Assembly (NCBI GenBank): GCA_027064005.1
Contig: JAMOQM010000067.1
Span: 1-46,348, forward strand
Direction: 5' to 3'
DNA: 46,348 nucleotides
Source of the DNA: Candidatus Cloacimonadota bacterium
GTDB lineage: Bacteria; Cloacimonadota; Cloacimonadia; Cloacimonadales; JAMOQM01
Of this stretch, positions 1-9,407 are shown one piece after another (the stretch's first letter is position 1; every line of letters starts with the position of its first letter). The notes beneath the pieces were generated by a model. The model was given only the letters and a program-made list of their open reading frames with translations. It was not told the origin of the DNA and searched no databases. Position numbers and translations under genes: made by a program.

Positions 1-392
1 GAAATATTGTTATTGCTTGCGGTGGTGGTGGAATTCCCGTTTATTATAATGAAGACGGTACTTTAGAAGGTATTGATGCTGTGATTGATAAAGACTTTGC
101 TTCAGCGTTAATGGCATTACAAATCGGTGCTGAAAAATTGGTTATTTTAACCGGAGTTGATAAAGTTGCTATCAATTTTAATACCCCAAATCAAATTGAT
201 CTTGATGAATTAACAATTTCTGATGCAGAAAAATATTTAGCGGAAGGTCAATTCCCAAAAGGAAGTATGGGACCAAAAATTAAAGCGGCTAAATTATTTA
301 TTGAAAATGGTGGAACAGAGGTTTTAATTACTTCTATTGATAGAATTGTGGAAGCTTTCGAAGGTAAAACAGGAACAATTATCCATAAATAA
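1..392 (+). CDS. arcC: Carbamate kinase, C-terminal part (5' end outside window)
   Basis: Carbamate kinase transfers phosphate from carbamoyl phosphate to ADP, the ATP-yielding last step of arginine or ureide fermentation in the cytoplasm. The reading frame is open from base 3 and carries about 130 residues, the C-terminal part of a protein usually near 310 residues long. Visible family motifs are IACGGGGIPV at the left edge, then GIDAVIDKD, LVILTGVDKV and the C-terminal FPKGSMGPKIKAA stretch, all characteristic of the amino-acid kinase fold of ArcC. The gene ends in TAA and is followed by a terminator hairpin, so it is last in its transcript. The true start and its operon partners lie outside the window. 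The identification is secure. Confidence 0.95.
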   Translation, partial: NIVIACGGGGIPVYYNEDGTLEGIDAVIDKDFASALMALQIGAEKLVILTGVDKVAINFNTPNQIDLDELTISDAEKYLAEGQFPKGSMGPKIKAAKLFIENGGTEVLITSIDRIVEAFEGKTGTIIHK

Positions 393-409
393 TTTTTTCA
401 AAAGAAAAA

Positions 410-433
410 AAAGCGAGGCAATTGTCTCGCTTT
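410..433. terminator. Bidirectional rho-independent terminator
   Basis: A 10-bp stem (AAAGCGAGGC / GTCTCGCTTT, one G-T pair) closes on an AATT loop, with A-rich sequence on the left and T-rich sequence on the right. It therefore has a U-tract in both directions. It lies between the converging carbamate kinase gene (+) and the chemoreceptor gene (-) and probably ends both transcripts. Confidence 0.85.
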
Positions 434-445
434 AATTTTAGACTT

Positions 446-2443
446 TTATACTTTGAATTTTTTAATTTGAGAACTAATTTTTTTAGATAATTCTTTGAGT
501 TTTTTTGTTGTATCAAAGGTTTCTTTAGCTCGCACATTTTCTTCTTCGGAATTTAATTTTACTGAAGAAATATCGTCTTTAATCTGAATAATTTGATCCA
601 TTGAGATACCGGCATTTTTTGCAATATTACTAATATCATTGTTTATTGTCAGAATTTTGTCCGAAACATCTTGTGATAATTGAGAGGATATTCCTGTATC
701 ATTAGCGATATTGTCAGTATTTTTTGCTGTTTGATAGGAAAATTTTTTCACCTGATTAACCAGAGAATTATTTTCTTGGGAGAGGGTATTAATTTCTTCT
801 GATTTGGAAGATACGTTATTTAAGGTCATTGTAACTTCATTAACAACTTGGCTCTGTTCCTCAATGTTATGAGAAATCATTTCAGTATTTTCATTTATTT
901 GATTAATTATTTCAGCAATTTGTTCCATTGATTCTTTAGATTTCAAAGCACTCTCTTGCAAAACTTGAATTTGACTGGTAATTTTTTCTGTTGCATTAGA
1001 CGTGTCTTGGGCCAAACTTTTAATTTCATTTGCCACAACAGTAAAACCTTTACCGGCAGCTCCGGCTGATGCTGCTTCGATAGTTGCATTCAAAGCTAAC
1101 AGATTGGTTTGATCTGAAATATGATCAATTAAATTAACAATTTTATGGGTTTCTTTTGCATAAATTTCCATTTCTTCCATTAATTTAGAAGCCTCAATTG
1201 CTTTCTGATTTGCCACGTTAGCGATTTTTGAAGAATTTACCGAGTTATTATTAATTTCTTGAATAGAACTGCTTAATTCTTCCATTTCAACAGCAGAAGT
1301 ATTGATTTCAGACGTGATTGAATTTATATGGGAACTGATGTCTTCCATATTATTTGAAACAACTTCGATTGAATCTACAACATTATTTACTTGAGAAGAA
1401 ACGTCTCCGGTTGCATTAGAAATATTTACTAAGGAATTTAATAGTTCTGTTGTGGAATTGGTTACTTTATTTAATTCGTTGGAAGAAGTATCGGTAGAAT
1501 TTGAGATATTTTCAAAATTTTCTACAGCTTTAATTGATATTTCGGCAGAGTCCTCAGCTTTTTTCAAAATATTTTTAGATGAAACTGACATTTTTTGAGA
1601 GATATCGTCAAATTGTTTAGATAATTGAATCAATCCCTCATTTGAATTAATCAAATCAATTACAATCGTTTTTATTTTAATGATGAATTCGTTTATTCCT
1701 TCAGCCAAAACACCTAATTCATCATTTGATTCAATAGGGATTGTTTTGGTTAAATCTCCTTCGCCTTGGGCAATATCATTAACCATATCTACAATATTTT
1801 TTAGAGGTTGAACTAATAATTTATTCGAAAAATAGTAACTGGCTGAAAATGACAAAAGTATGATAACGAAAAATAAAATAATTATTAGTTTCGTATTTTT
1901 TTGAGAAGCAATTTGTTGCTGTTTAATGTTCATTTTAACTGAAGTTACAATATTAGATAATAACTTATCGATTTTAGTTTGAAGCATTTTCTGAGATTGA
2001 AAGATTTTTTTTGATTCGGTCATAGTTTCTTGACTTTCATCGCCGGAAGCAATTTTTCTAAAGATAGTTTCAGCATTTTTACTGTAGGATTTGTATTGAG
2101 AATTAATATCATTCAAAAGAGAATTTAAATTTGATTGCTTATTTAAATGAAGCATCTCAGATAAATTTTCGTTAATATTGTCTCCGATTTTTATTGCTTT
2201 ATCAACCGATTCATCATCTCCCATAAAAATGGCATCTTCAAACATTTTTTTTTGTTTATCAAATTCCGATTTTAGGTTTGATGCTTTTAAAGAAAGGGGA
2301 AAACTTACCTCTCTTAAGAGAGATAAGTTTTCAGAAAGATTATTATTTGAATGATAACTAATTATAGTTGATACTAAATAACCAACAATTGTTATGCTGA
2401 TTAAAAGTAGTATTTTTAGCTTGATGGGTAAATTTCTTATCAT
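446..2443 (-). CDS. Methyl-accepting chemotaxis protein with HAMP domain
   Basis: This 665-residue transmembrane chemoreceptor passes a ligand signal to CheA/CheW. A first membrane helix lies at about residues 8-30. A periplasmic, mostly helical sensor segment of about 150 residues follows (four-helix-bundle size, no Cache signature seen). The second membrane helix is near residues 183-207, then a HAMP linker containing [20 protein letters not shown]. The rest is a long coiled coil, with the conserved signalling hairpin tip [20 protein letters not shown] and then [15 protein letters not shown]. No CheB/CheR-docking pentapeptide is visible at the C-terminus. The gene starts 8 bases after the binding-protein gene and its AGGAA ribosome site overlaps that gene's stop, suggesting translational coupling. 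Its natural partner is likely the upstream binding protein, but this is inference. Confidence 0.95.
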   Translation of the reverse strand: MIRNLPIKLKILLLISITIVGYLVSTIISYHSNNNLSENLSLLREVSFPLSLKASNLKSEFDKQKKMFEDAIFMGDDESVDKAIKIGDNINENLSEMLHLNKQSNLNSLLNDINSQYKSYSKNAETIFRKIASGDESQETMTESKKIFQSQKMLQTKIDKLLSNIVTSVKMNIKQQQIASQKNTKLIIILFFVIILLSFSASYYFSNKLLVQPLKNIVDMVNDIAQGEGDLTKTIPIESNDELGVLAEGINEFIIKIKTIVIDLINSNEGLIQLSKQFDDISQKMSVSSKNILKKAEDSAEISIKAVENFENISNSTDTSSNELNKVTNSTTELLNSLVNISNATGDVSSQVNNVVDSIEVVSNNMEDISSHINSITSEINTSAVEMEELSSSIQEINNNSVNSSKIANVANQKAIEASKLMEEMEIYAKETHKIVNLIDHISDQTNLLALNATIEAASAGAAGKGFTVVANEIKSLAQDTSNATEKITSQIQVLQESALKSKESMEQIAEIINQINENTEMISHNIEEQSQVVNEVTMTLNNVSSKSEEINTLSQENNSLVNQVKKFSYQTAKNTDNIANDTGISSQLSQDVSDKILTINNDISNIAKNAGISMDQIIQIKDDISSVKLNSEEENVRAKETFDTTKKLKELSKKISSQIKKFKV

Positions 2444-2451
2444 AATAATTC

Positions 2452-2865
2452 CTATTTTAAAGTAATTTCTTTTAAATTTCCTATCTTTGAATTTCCGGAA
2501 ACAAAACCAATTGCATGCGGATTTTGTGAGATAAATTTAATGACATCTTTATCAGAATTAAATTCTTTAGGAGGATTTCCGGTTCCCGTAAAGACAGCTC
2601 TTTTCCAGAATGAATTGAATTGCGAACTGTTTTTATGAACTGCTTGTTTGAGGAATTTTCCAAAAACAGGTGATTTTTTCAGTACTATTGGAACAATTGT
2701 TGAACCGTTTCCCCAAGCTTTTTTCTTTCCGGTATAGATTTTTTTAATGTCTGATTTACTTAATGTTGAGATCGAATTTGTTTTATTAACAACTATTTTG
2801 AAATCTTGGGCAAATGCTAAGATAAATATTGATGATATTATGATGGATAGTATTATTTTTTTCAT
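2452..2865 (-). CDS. Short periplasmic phosphate-type substrate-binding protein (PstS-like domain)
   Basis: The product is 137 residues, of which the first ~19 form a signal peptide ending in FILAFA, so it is exported. The mature part has motifs of the PstS-like periplasmic binding family: an N-terminal strand FKIVVN, then [37 protein letters not shown] and a C-terminal HAIGFVSG. True PstS proteins are more than twice this length, so this is the single-domain short type often found next to porins and sensory proteins rather than a full ABC-transporter receptor. No ABC permease or ATPase is nearby. It has a good AAGGAG ribosome site, follows the porin gene by 13 bases and precedes the chemoreceptor by 8. 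Ligand phosphate or another oxyanion is a family-based guess. Confidence 0.8.
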   Translation of the reverse strand: MKKIILSIIISSIFILAFAQDFKIVVNKTNSISTLSKSDIKKIYTGKKKAWGNGSTIVPIVLKKSPVFGKFLKQAVHKNSSQFNSFWKRAVFTGTGNPPKEFNSDKDVIKFISQNPHAIGFVSGNSKIGNLKEITLK

Positions 2866-2878
2866 GATGTTCTCCTTA

Positions 2879-4153
2879 TTAGAAATTAAATGAAATTTTT
2901 GCTAAGTAATAATTCCAATTTTTACTTAGATCATTTTCAGGAACATTTTCTAAAACTTCTGAGGAACTCAAGAATACGCCGTCAACAGAATGTGCTTCAG
3001 CTTTAATTGACCAATTAAAAGAAATGTCATATTTTAAAGTCAAGCCATAATCATATCTGTGTTTTTGCCAATCGGGAATCATATCGGTGATGTCTGTAAT
3101 TGGTTGTCCAACAGCTAATAAAGATTTTTCGTTAACTAATTCTGAAGAAGAATATGAAGCTGTTGCAGACATTTTTTCCATAAATTGATAAGTTAAGTTT
3201 GTGTAAAACATTCTGTCCTTTCTATCAAAAATTTTACCAATATTATTATTTACGACAGAAATTTGATTTGTTTGTTCGCCATATTCACTTGCCAATGTGA
3301 AAGGCCCAACAATATATTCCAAAGAACCTAAATATCTATGAGGAATTTTCATGTCAGCTTCAAGTATTAACGGTAAAACTGTGCCGTCCGGAGTTTGAAG
3401 ATTTACTCTTGGTGTTGTAAGTTTAGCGTTAATTTTATAGTATGAACCACCTAATCTTAATGATGAAATGGGTGTGTTCCAAAATACTGTTCCACCATAA
3501 AAATCATTTACTCTTAAATTAACACTGTTTACAGAAGCATTAATATCTCCGGTTAATTGGTATAAAAATGAATTCGCAACTTTTTTATAAATTTTTAAAG
3601 GTATATCTGATTGGTCAAAATTCATGTTTCCGATAAAAGCATTGTAATCCATATCACCGGCATTTCCTAACGGTACGTTTCCATAAATATCCCCACCTTG
3701 GAAAGCTACTAAAAAACTGCGATATTGTTCATCATAAATGCTTTGTGAAAGATAAACTGTTGGGCGTAAAAAATCAATATCTCTGATTTCATTATAAAGT
3801 CCCATCGGTGTCTTAATTTTACCAAATCTAAAACCGAGCCAGTCTTTATAGTGATAATCAGCAAAAGCCCAGTCAAGTTTTGTTGTGTTATTTCCGGCAT
3901 CGCCAAAATCGCGTGAAAGGAATTGCATTCCTAATGATAATTTTGATGATAAATGGGTCGAGAAAGTTATTCCTGCTTCGTTGATTTCAGATGAACCGTT
4001 TTTTGAATCCGGTACAAGATAGTCATTTCCTGATGAATAGATATAGCCTTGGCTTACAAATCCGTGAACAGATAGAGCATTTCCCATATCAATTCCGAAT
4101 AAAGTTGTTATCCCCATAACAACTAAAATAATTGCGAGTAACTGTTTTTTCAT
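2879..4153 (-). CDS. Outer-membrane porin, beta-barrel
   Basis: A signal peptide (MKKQLLAIILVVMGITTLFG) precedes an approximately 400-residue protein of alternating hydrophobic strands rich in aromatic residues and ending in phenylalanine (KISFNF), as expected for a barrel inserted by BamA. The segment GFRFGKIKTPMGLYNE, followed by LRPTVYLSQSIYDEQYR, resembles the OprO/OprP and DcaP-like porin group. I chose the ATG at 4153 rather than one 24 bases upstream because GGAGG (4158-4163 on the complementary strand) sits just before it and a typical signal peptide starts there. It is followed closely by the PstS-like protein and the chemoreceptor, which fits a solute uptake and sensing operon. Substrate is unknown. 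Confidence 0.85.
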   Translation of the reverse strand: MKKQLLAIILVVMGITTLFGIDMGNALSVHGFVSQGYIYSSGNDYLVPDSKNGSSEINEAGITFSTHLSSKLSLGMQFLSRDFGDAGNNTTKLDWAFADYHYKDWLGFRFGKIKTPMGLYNEIRDIDFLRPTVYLSQSIYDEQYRSFLVAFQGGDIYGNVPLGNAGDMDYNAFIGNMNFDQSDIPLKIYKKVANSFLYQLTGDINASVNSVNLRVNDFYGGTVFWNTPISSLRLGGSYYKINAKLTTPRVNLQTPDGTVLPLILEADMKIPHRYLGSLEYIVGPFTLASEYGEQTNQISVVNNNIGKIFDRKDRMFYTNLTYQFMEKMSATASYSSSELVNEKSLLAVGQPITDITDMIPDWQKHRYDYGLTLKYDISFNWSIKAEAHSVDGVFLSSSEVLENVPENDLSKNWNYYLAKISFNF

Positions 4154-4195
4154 TATTACCTCCATGAAAAATTTCAAGTTTTTTTACTTATTATC

Positions 4196-4223
4196 AATAT
4201 ATTAAATTATCTTTTTTTAACAA
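4196..4223 (-). promoter_or_regulatory. Possible promoter for the porin operon
   Basis: On the minus strand a TTGTTA (-35-like) and TATATT (-10-like) are 16 bases apart in the end of the methyltransferase gene and the gap before the porin. This would transcribe porin, binding protein and chemoreceptor separately from the methyltransferase. It is a consensus match only, in AT-rich DNA where chance matches are frequent. Confidence 0.35.
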
Positions 4224-5373
4224 GTTTTTTTTTAAATTCGGCAAAAATAATTTGATGAATATCATTCATTTTTAGGATAAACATTGTTGTTTTCGTGTTT
4301 CCTTTTAATTTTATTTTTTTTCTAAATTCTTCTACGGATTCGGAAAATCCGCGAGTTTTGATATCCAAGATTCCAATTTTATTTTCTTTAAGATAGCGTT
4401 TTAGTTTTTTCAAATTGTAGTTAAAAAAAGTTGTTACTTCATAAGTTTTTACAAAATCATTTTGAAGCAAATTTTGAGAAGTTAAGAGAGCCAAATGTTT
4501 ATCGATTAATTTGCAATCTAAAATATGACCAAGATGTTTAACCAATCCGGCTCTAATAATTGCCGAGTCAGGTTCAAATAAAAATTTGTCTATTTGTGAA
4601 ATACCAATATCATCATTTTCAGAATCATTTATCTCTAAATTTTGCGGTAATAATATCGCCTTTTTTAAAATTGATTCCGTCGCCAAATCTCCAAAACACA
4701 GCAAAATTTCTTTCAATTCTCCATTTTCCGAGATAAATTCAAAAGTGTGATTTCCCGGGATTTTCATAGATTTATAATCAATTACCGGTGAAAGTTTTAT
4801 TGCTATATTGGGATATTTAGCAAGCATTTTAAAAATATCGGATATTGGAGGAGAGTAACTTTCCGGCTCAATAATTCGTTTTGCACCGTCTCTTCTATCC
4901 GGATCAATAAAAATTGCCTCCACATCTTCATTAAAGTCCTGTGCTTTTTCATTAAGGAAAGTGATATTAGTTTTATCTCGGTTGTTCCATTTTGTGCATT
5001 CAAGAGTTTTTTTATCCAAATCTACAGCATAAATTTTTTCTTTATTTTTTGATAAGTTTTGTAAATCAGAACCGATTCCACAGCAAATATCTGCTAAAGA
5101 TTTATATTTTGAAAATTTCATAGCGTGATATTCCGATAAACATTTGGATGATGATTGCTGAATTCCCTTCTCAGTAAGTAAAAGATTTTCCGGATGAGAA
5201 AATTTTTTGGTAGCTTTTTGACGAAGTTTTTTTTGAGTTAAAATTTCTTTTACAGGAAAATTGGGGTATTTTGAATTTATTTTCTGAATTTCATTAATGT
5301 TATTCAAATCGGTTTTTAAGATTTCTTGGTAAATTTCCGGATTCTTTTCTATAAAGGTTATTATCTTTTTCAT
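4207..5373 (-). CDS. Class I SAM-dependent methyltransferase with C-terminal THUMP-like domain
   Basis: The 388-residue protein has a helical N-terminal region (about 1-75), a Rossmann-type methyltransferase core and a C-terminal ~100-residue domain. The SAM-binding motif I is LADICCGIGSD (near residues 93-103) and the catalytic-loop motif is FIDPDRRDGAKR. DPDRR here is typical of the bacterial and archaeal methyltransferases that carry the THUMP-like domain. The substrate is probably an RNA or small metabolite and is not established. The frame could begin 36 or 15 bases upstream, but AAGAGA precedes the ATG at 5373 and a KKIITFIEK start is plausible. It lies upstream of the porin operon in the same direction with a 53-base gap. 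Confidence 0.85.
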   Translation of the reverse strand: MKKIITFIEKNPEIYQEILKTDLNNINEIQKINSKYPNFPVKEILTQKKLRQKATKKFSHPENLLLTEKGIQQSSSKCLSEYHAMKFSKYKSLADICCGIGSDLQNLSKNKEKIYAVDLDKKTLECTKWNNRDKTNITFLNEKAQDFNEDVEAIFIDPDRRDGAKRIIEPESYSPPISDIFKMLAKYPNIAIKLSPVIDYKSMKIPGNHTFEFISENGELKEILLCFGDLATESILKKAILLPQNLEINDSENDDIGISQIDKFLFEPDSAIIRAGLVKHLGHILDCKLIDKHLALLTSQNLLQNDFVKTYEVTTFFNYNLKKLKRYLKENKIGILDIKTRGFSESVEEFRKKIKLKGNTKTTMFILKMNDIHQIIFAEFKKKLVKKR

Positions 5374-5441
5374 TATATTTTCTCTTAGATTCATTTTAAT
5401 TACAAACACGTATCCGTTTAAATATGGTCAAGAAATAAAAA

Positions 5442-5466
5442 AGTCCAACCAAAAAATGATTGGACT
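5442..5466 (-). terminator. Rho-independent terminator after the secreted-protein gene
   Basis: Read on the minus strand, AGTCCAA and TTGGACT form a 7-bp stem around an 11-base loop and are followed directly by TTTTTT. It lies about 30 bases past the stop of the 1082-residue secreted protein and separates that transcript from the methyltransferase gene. Confidence 0.85.
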
Positions 5467-5497
5467 AAATTAATTCCGGATTAAGAATTTCTTTTGA

Positions 5498-8400
5498 TTA
5501 TTTTAAGAGCAGACATTTTTTGATAGAATAAGTTTTTCCGTCAACAGAGAATCTGTAAAAATAAACTCCGGCTGAAATTGATTTTCCAATTTTATTTTTT
5601 GCATCCCATCTTTGGAGATGATGACCTGATGATTTTGTCTCATTAACCAAAGTTTTTACTCGTTCACCTTTGATATTGTAAATTGTGATATTTACAAATC
5701 CCGGCTTTTTCAATTGATAACTAATTGTAGTTCCCGTTCCGCGACTGTTTCCGGAAGTACTAAAAGGATTCGGATAATTTCCGTTTAATTGAGTCGAAAT
5801 AACAACATTATTGTTTTCATTGCCAACAGGATTTATTGTGTAATTTGTCTCAAATACCTCACTGTTTCCCATATTTTCTTTAATCGCAATTGCTTTTAAA
5901 ACAATAGTTTCTGAAATTATTAAAGAATCGGAATAAATTGCAGATTGTGCATTCGGTATTGTCCCATCTAAAGTATAATGAATATTTGCTCCGAGAGTCG
6001 GAGAAGTTAAATGAATAGTTTGTGGTCCGTTATATTCACCGGTTTCAAGGTCAGAAGTTGGTGCTTGGACGGAAGTAATATGTCCTGTTTCATAAATTCC
6101 AAAATTATCAATGTAAAACATTTTTGCGCCGTTATCGACAGTTGATTCTCCGTAAAATCCAATTTGGATAACTCCTGAATAATCTGATAAATCAATTGTA
6201 TGATGTGATGATAAATTTGATTCCTGATTCTGAGAATTCCATTCATAAAGAACATTTTCCGAAGACCAAGTTTGACCATTATCTGTAGAAATGACCACAC
6301 AAACTTTATCATCGGAAGATAATTGAGCCGGTTCATTTGTATAAGTTTGAGTGAGTGCGGCATCTAATTCTATCTGATAATTTGCGGTGTTTCCTAAATC
6401 AATCGGCGGAGTAATCAACCAATGTTTAAGGTAAGCTCCACTTAAAAGTATGTTTGCCGCTTTATTAATCGGTTCTGTTTCTACATTTGCAAAATCATCT
6501 GTTGACCAACATTCGTTAACTTCTTCCAAATTCGAGTTTGTTTCCAAAATTCCTTTATATATTTTCCAGTTTTCAGGGAAGAAACCGCCTTCCGGAGTAT
6601 TATCGAATGTTTGAACAAATTCCGGAGTAAGAGTTGCATTAATACCTGTTCCTGATAAATTTAAAGTTGCAGAAGTATTATTAGCGTCCTGAACAGTAAT
6701 TGTGCCGGTAATATCACCTTCCGTTTGAGGTGTATAATTTACGTAAACCACGACACTGTCGTTACCGGATATTTCAATAGGCAAGGTTATTGGCGACAAA
6801 ACAAATTCATCGGAATCAGAAATTATCGAATTAATATTTAAAACATTTATGCCAATATTTTTGATGGTAAAACTATCTATTTTACTTTGAGTAAACATTA
6901 CTCCCCCAAAATTAATTTCAGATTTATTCAAACCGATAATCGGTTGGGTAGGAGCAAGTTCAATCTGAATATCATCGACATATAATGCTGCCATATCAGC
7001 ATCACTATTAACATGCCAGCCAAAAACATATCGACCTGTTTCTTGAGGAGCAAAATTAATCTCAACATTTTCATAAGAAGTGAAATTGATATTTTGATTT
7101 GTAAATAATTGGGTTTGCATATTTTGAGAACCGGCAATCCTTCCAACATAAAATTCCATTTTTTCCGGGAACATTGTTGAATTTGCCCGATAATTAAAAG
7201 AGATATTATATTGAACATTCGCTTGCATATTTACAGGTGCCAAGAAAAACCAATCATCAGCAGGATTATCACTATTGTAGGCATATTTCAGACAATTCGG
7301 TTCGGTATTTGCTCCACCGTTATTAATAAACCAAGTTTTGTCATCATTATTTGTGTTTTCAATAATTGCTCCTTCCGGTAAAGCAGGAGCTTCCAATTCA
7401 TCAAAATTTTCGACAAAAGGAAAATTACTAATGGAATATCCTGTTGGTGTTGCAGTTGCAACATTTGATGCTTCACTTTCATAAATATTATCTATCATCG
7501 CTGTAACTTTGTAAAAATATTGTTGGTCAGGGATAATATCATAATCAGTGTAATTCATATCATTAGTTGTTGCAATAAGTGTGAAATCGGAATTTTCAGA
7601 TTCTGATCGATAGATTTTGTAATTATTAATTACATTTGTGAATCCTACTACGGAAATATCATCTAAACTTAAAACCACGTTACTTATTGAACAATATTTA
7701 AAAGCGATGTGGATTGAGTTTCCAATATAATCTGTGAGAGGAATAGTTATTTTCCGCCAAATATCTTTATCATTTAATTCGAAATCTGCAATTTCAGTAA
7801 AATCGTTTATTTCAGTTCCGGAAGTAGATACTAAAATTTTTAGATGCTCAGGATCAATTGATAAGCCTGCCCCAATAGGATTTGCCCAAAAATTCAATTC
7901 GCCATCCACAAAATTTGATGCTTCCGTAAAATCAATTTCAGGTGAGATTAACCAATCGTTATTTTGAACACCATTCAAATTTGCAATAGCACTGATTGAA
8001 TTTTCAGGAGAATGAGAAGATACATTTGCTCTGTCCCAATTTGTAACAGTCCACGCAAAAGCTTCATTTGGATGAGGAAAATGATAGTGTTGGTCAATAT
8101 ATTCAATGGTAATGCCTTGATCTTGATCTATCATTGTCCAATTGGGAATAACAAGGTCAGCATCATAAGCAGTGTCAAAATTTTCATCTAAAACTGTCTG
8201 TGACAAACCTTCTTTTGTCCAATTTAATTCAACTTTATTATCTAAACCGGAAGTTGCATTTAAAGTAATATTAAGATCAGGAACCTGACCGCCACCGCCA
8301 TTTGGAATTGTAATATTACCGGAAATTGTATTTGGTGCTGCTCCCGCTCCGTCTCCATTGATAAAAAACGGGATTTCCATATCGGAAGTGAAATCAGAAG

Positions 8401-8746
8401 AAATTGTTACATTTACGGTAAAATTTGCATCGTCACCTTGTAACCCCCATCCTGAATGACCGGTAATAGAACCCCAACTTGCCGGAATTCCATCTCCATT
8501 TTCTCCGTTATATTCCAAATCACCGGCATTGCCAGCTGAATTAACTATAACTCCTTCCGGAAAATCAAGAGAGATGCCATCAATAAATTCATAATCCTCA
8601 CTATAATAGCTTAAAGTGAAATTAAGATCAACTGTGGAATTTGATAAATATTCCGTTGTGGTTGTGGTGATAGTAGATCCCGTGATATCTGCAAATGCAA
8701 AAGTTGCGGAAACTGCAAGAATGAGTAGTAATAAAATTTTTTTCAT
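5498..8746 (-). CDS. Large secreted multidomain protein with type IX-style C-terminal sorting domain
   Basis: The 1082-residue protein begins with a signal peptide (about residues 1-19, ending FAFA). Regions I can recognise are an N-terminal beta domain (20-155); a choice-of-anchor J/cleaved-adhesin-like domain (about 185-370, with NDWLISPEIDF and LDDISVVGF); a fibronectin III-like unit (about 375-435, NYKIYRSESEN); a second anchor-J-like domain (about 445-600, YVDDIQIEL); a choice-of-anchor D/ASPM-Hydin-like domain (about 605-700, INFGGVMFTQS); a third anchor-J-like domain (about 710-890, HWLITPPIDLG and YIDNFGIYE); and a chitobiase C-terminal-like repeat (about 900-970, IHYTLDGTIPN). The last ~95 residues (NGNYPNPFS, ISYQLKKPGFVNITIYN, SAGVYFYRFSVDGK) are the FlgD-like sorting domain of FCB bacteria. 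No catalytic domain was seen, so adhesion or matrix binding is likely. Its ribosome site overlaps the end of the TetR gene. Confidence 0.9.
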   Translation of the reverse strand: MKKILLLLILAVSATFAFADITGSTITTTTTEYLSNSTVDLNFTLSYYSEDYEFIDGISLDFPEGVIVNSAGNAGDLEYNGENGDGIPASWGSITGHSGWGLQGDDANFTVNVTISSDFTSDMEIPFFINGDGAGAAPNTISGNITIPNGGGGQVPDLNITLNATSGLDNKVELNWTKEGLSQTVLDENFDTAYDADLVIPNWTMIDQDQGITIEYIDQHYHFPHPNEAFAWTVTNWDRANVSSHSPENSISAIANLNGVQNNDWLISPEIDFTEASNFVDGELNFWANPIGAGLSIDPEHLKILVSTSGTEINDFTEIADFELNDKDIWRKITIPLTDYIGNSIHIAFKYCSISNVVLSLDDISVVGFTNVINNYKIYRSESENSDFTLIATTNDMNYTDYDIIPDQQYFYKVTAMIDNIYESEASNVATATPTGYSISNFPFVENFDELEAPALPEGAIIENTNNDDKTWFINNGGANTEPNCLKYAYNSDNPADDWFFLAPVNMQANVQYNISFNYRANSTMFPEKMEFYVGRIAGSQNMQTQLFTNQNINFTSYENVEINFAPQETGRYVFGWHVNSDADMAALYVDDIQIELAPTQPIIGLNKSEINFGGVMFTQSKIDSFTIKNIGINVLNINSIISDSDEFVLSPITLPIEISGNDSVVVYVNYTPQTEGDITGTITVQDANNTSATLNLSGTGINATLTPEFVQTFDNTPEGGFFPENWKIYKGILETNSNLEEVNECWSTDDFANVETEPINKAANILLSGAYLKHWLITPPIDLGNTANYQIELDAALTQTYTNEPAQLSSDDKVCVVISTDNGQTWSSENVLYEWNSQNQESNLSSHHTIDLSDYSGVIQIGFYGESTVDNGAKMFYIDNFGIYETGHITSVQAPTSDLETGEYNGPQTIHLTSPTLGANIHYTLDGTIPNAQSAIYSDSLIISETIVLKAIAIKENMGNSEVFETNYTINPVGNENNNVVISTQLNGNYPNPFSTSGNSRGTGTTISYQLKKPGFVNITIYNIKGERVKTLVNETKSSGHHLQRWDAKNKIGKSISAGVYFYRFSVDGKTYSIKKCLLLK

Positions 8747-8757
8747 GTCTTTCTCCT

Positions 8758-9366
8758 TTATTTGTTTTGAATTGGAAACATTTGATGAAATAAAGTTGTC
8801 ATCTTTACCTCAATTTCTCCAATATCTTTATAATTGTTAAAAAACCCAACCAACATTGTACCCTCAACAATTGATGTGATTGTAAAAGCTAAGATTTGGG
8901 GATCATATTCTGAAGGGACTAACCCGTTTTTCTGAGCTTCACTTATTTTTTCTTTTATTTTTTTTTCTGTAGATTTGTAGCTGTCGGAAATGATTCTTTT
9001 TATCTTGGGATTTTTTCGGGCCGAATCTATCAATAATTCAAAAATAGCTCCGGATGCTTCTTCCGTTTGTTTTTCGATTAGAGTATCGCTAAAATTTTTC
9101 AGATCTGAAAATGAACTAAAAAAACGCGAAACAAGTTCATGAAATGTGTTGCAGTTTGAGTATTGATTGTTACTCCATTCTTCCATTTTTTGGAAAAATA
9201 AAATCAATACATTTTCAAACAGTTCCTCTTTATTCTTGAAATAATAGTATGTAGATGGCTTTGAAATTCCAACCTCTTTCGCAATACTATTTAAGGACGT
9301 TTGGTCGTATCCTAATCGTAGGAATTGTTTAAGTCCGACTTTTAATATCATGTCCTTTGTATTCAT
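8758..9366 (-). CDS. TetR-family transcriptional repressor
   Basis: The 202-residue protein has the classic N-terminal DNA-binding domain of TetR regulators, with FLRLGYDQTSLNSIAKEVGI and then SKPSTYYYFKNKEELF (helix-turn-helix at roughly residues 24-45). The rest is a helical ligand-binding and dimer domain with no conserved signature, as usual in the family. GGAGAT lies before the ATG at 9366. A perfect palindrome sits 20-41 bases upstream and is the likely operator, implying autoregulation. The gene is followed after 11 bases by the large secreted protein, so the two are probably co-transcribed and co-repressed. The effector is unknown. Confidence 0.93.
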   Translation of the reverse strand: MNTKDMILKVGLKQFLRLGYDQTSLNSIAKEVGISKPSTYYYFKNKEELFENVLILFFQKMEEWSNNQYSNCNTFHELVSRFFSSFSDLKNFSDTLIEKQTEEASGAIFELLIDSARKNPKIKRIISDSYKSTEKKIKEKISEAQKNGLVPSEYDPQILAFTITSIVEGTMLVGFFNNYKDIGEIEVKMTTLFHQMFPIQNK

Positions 9367-9385
9367 TAAATCTCCTATTTATCTA

Positions 9386-9407
9386 TTTTACCTAACGGTA
9401 GGTAAAA
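9386..9407. promoter_or_regulatory. TetR-type operator palindrome
   Basis: TTTTACCTA and TAGGTAAAA are perfect 9-base inverted arms around the spacer ACGG. The size, the symmetry and the place just upstream of the tetR start fit an operator for this repressor. A TTGACA on the minus strand (9429-9434) lies beyond it and could be the -35 element, so a bound dimer would cover the core promoter or the transcript start. No good -10 hexamer could be fixed. Confidence 0.75.
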
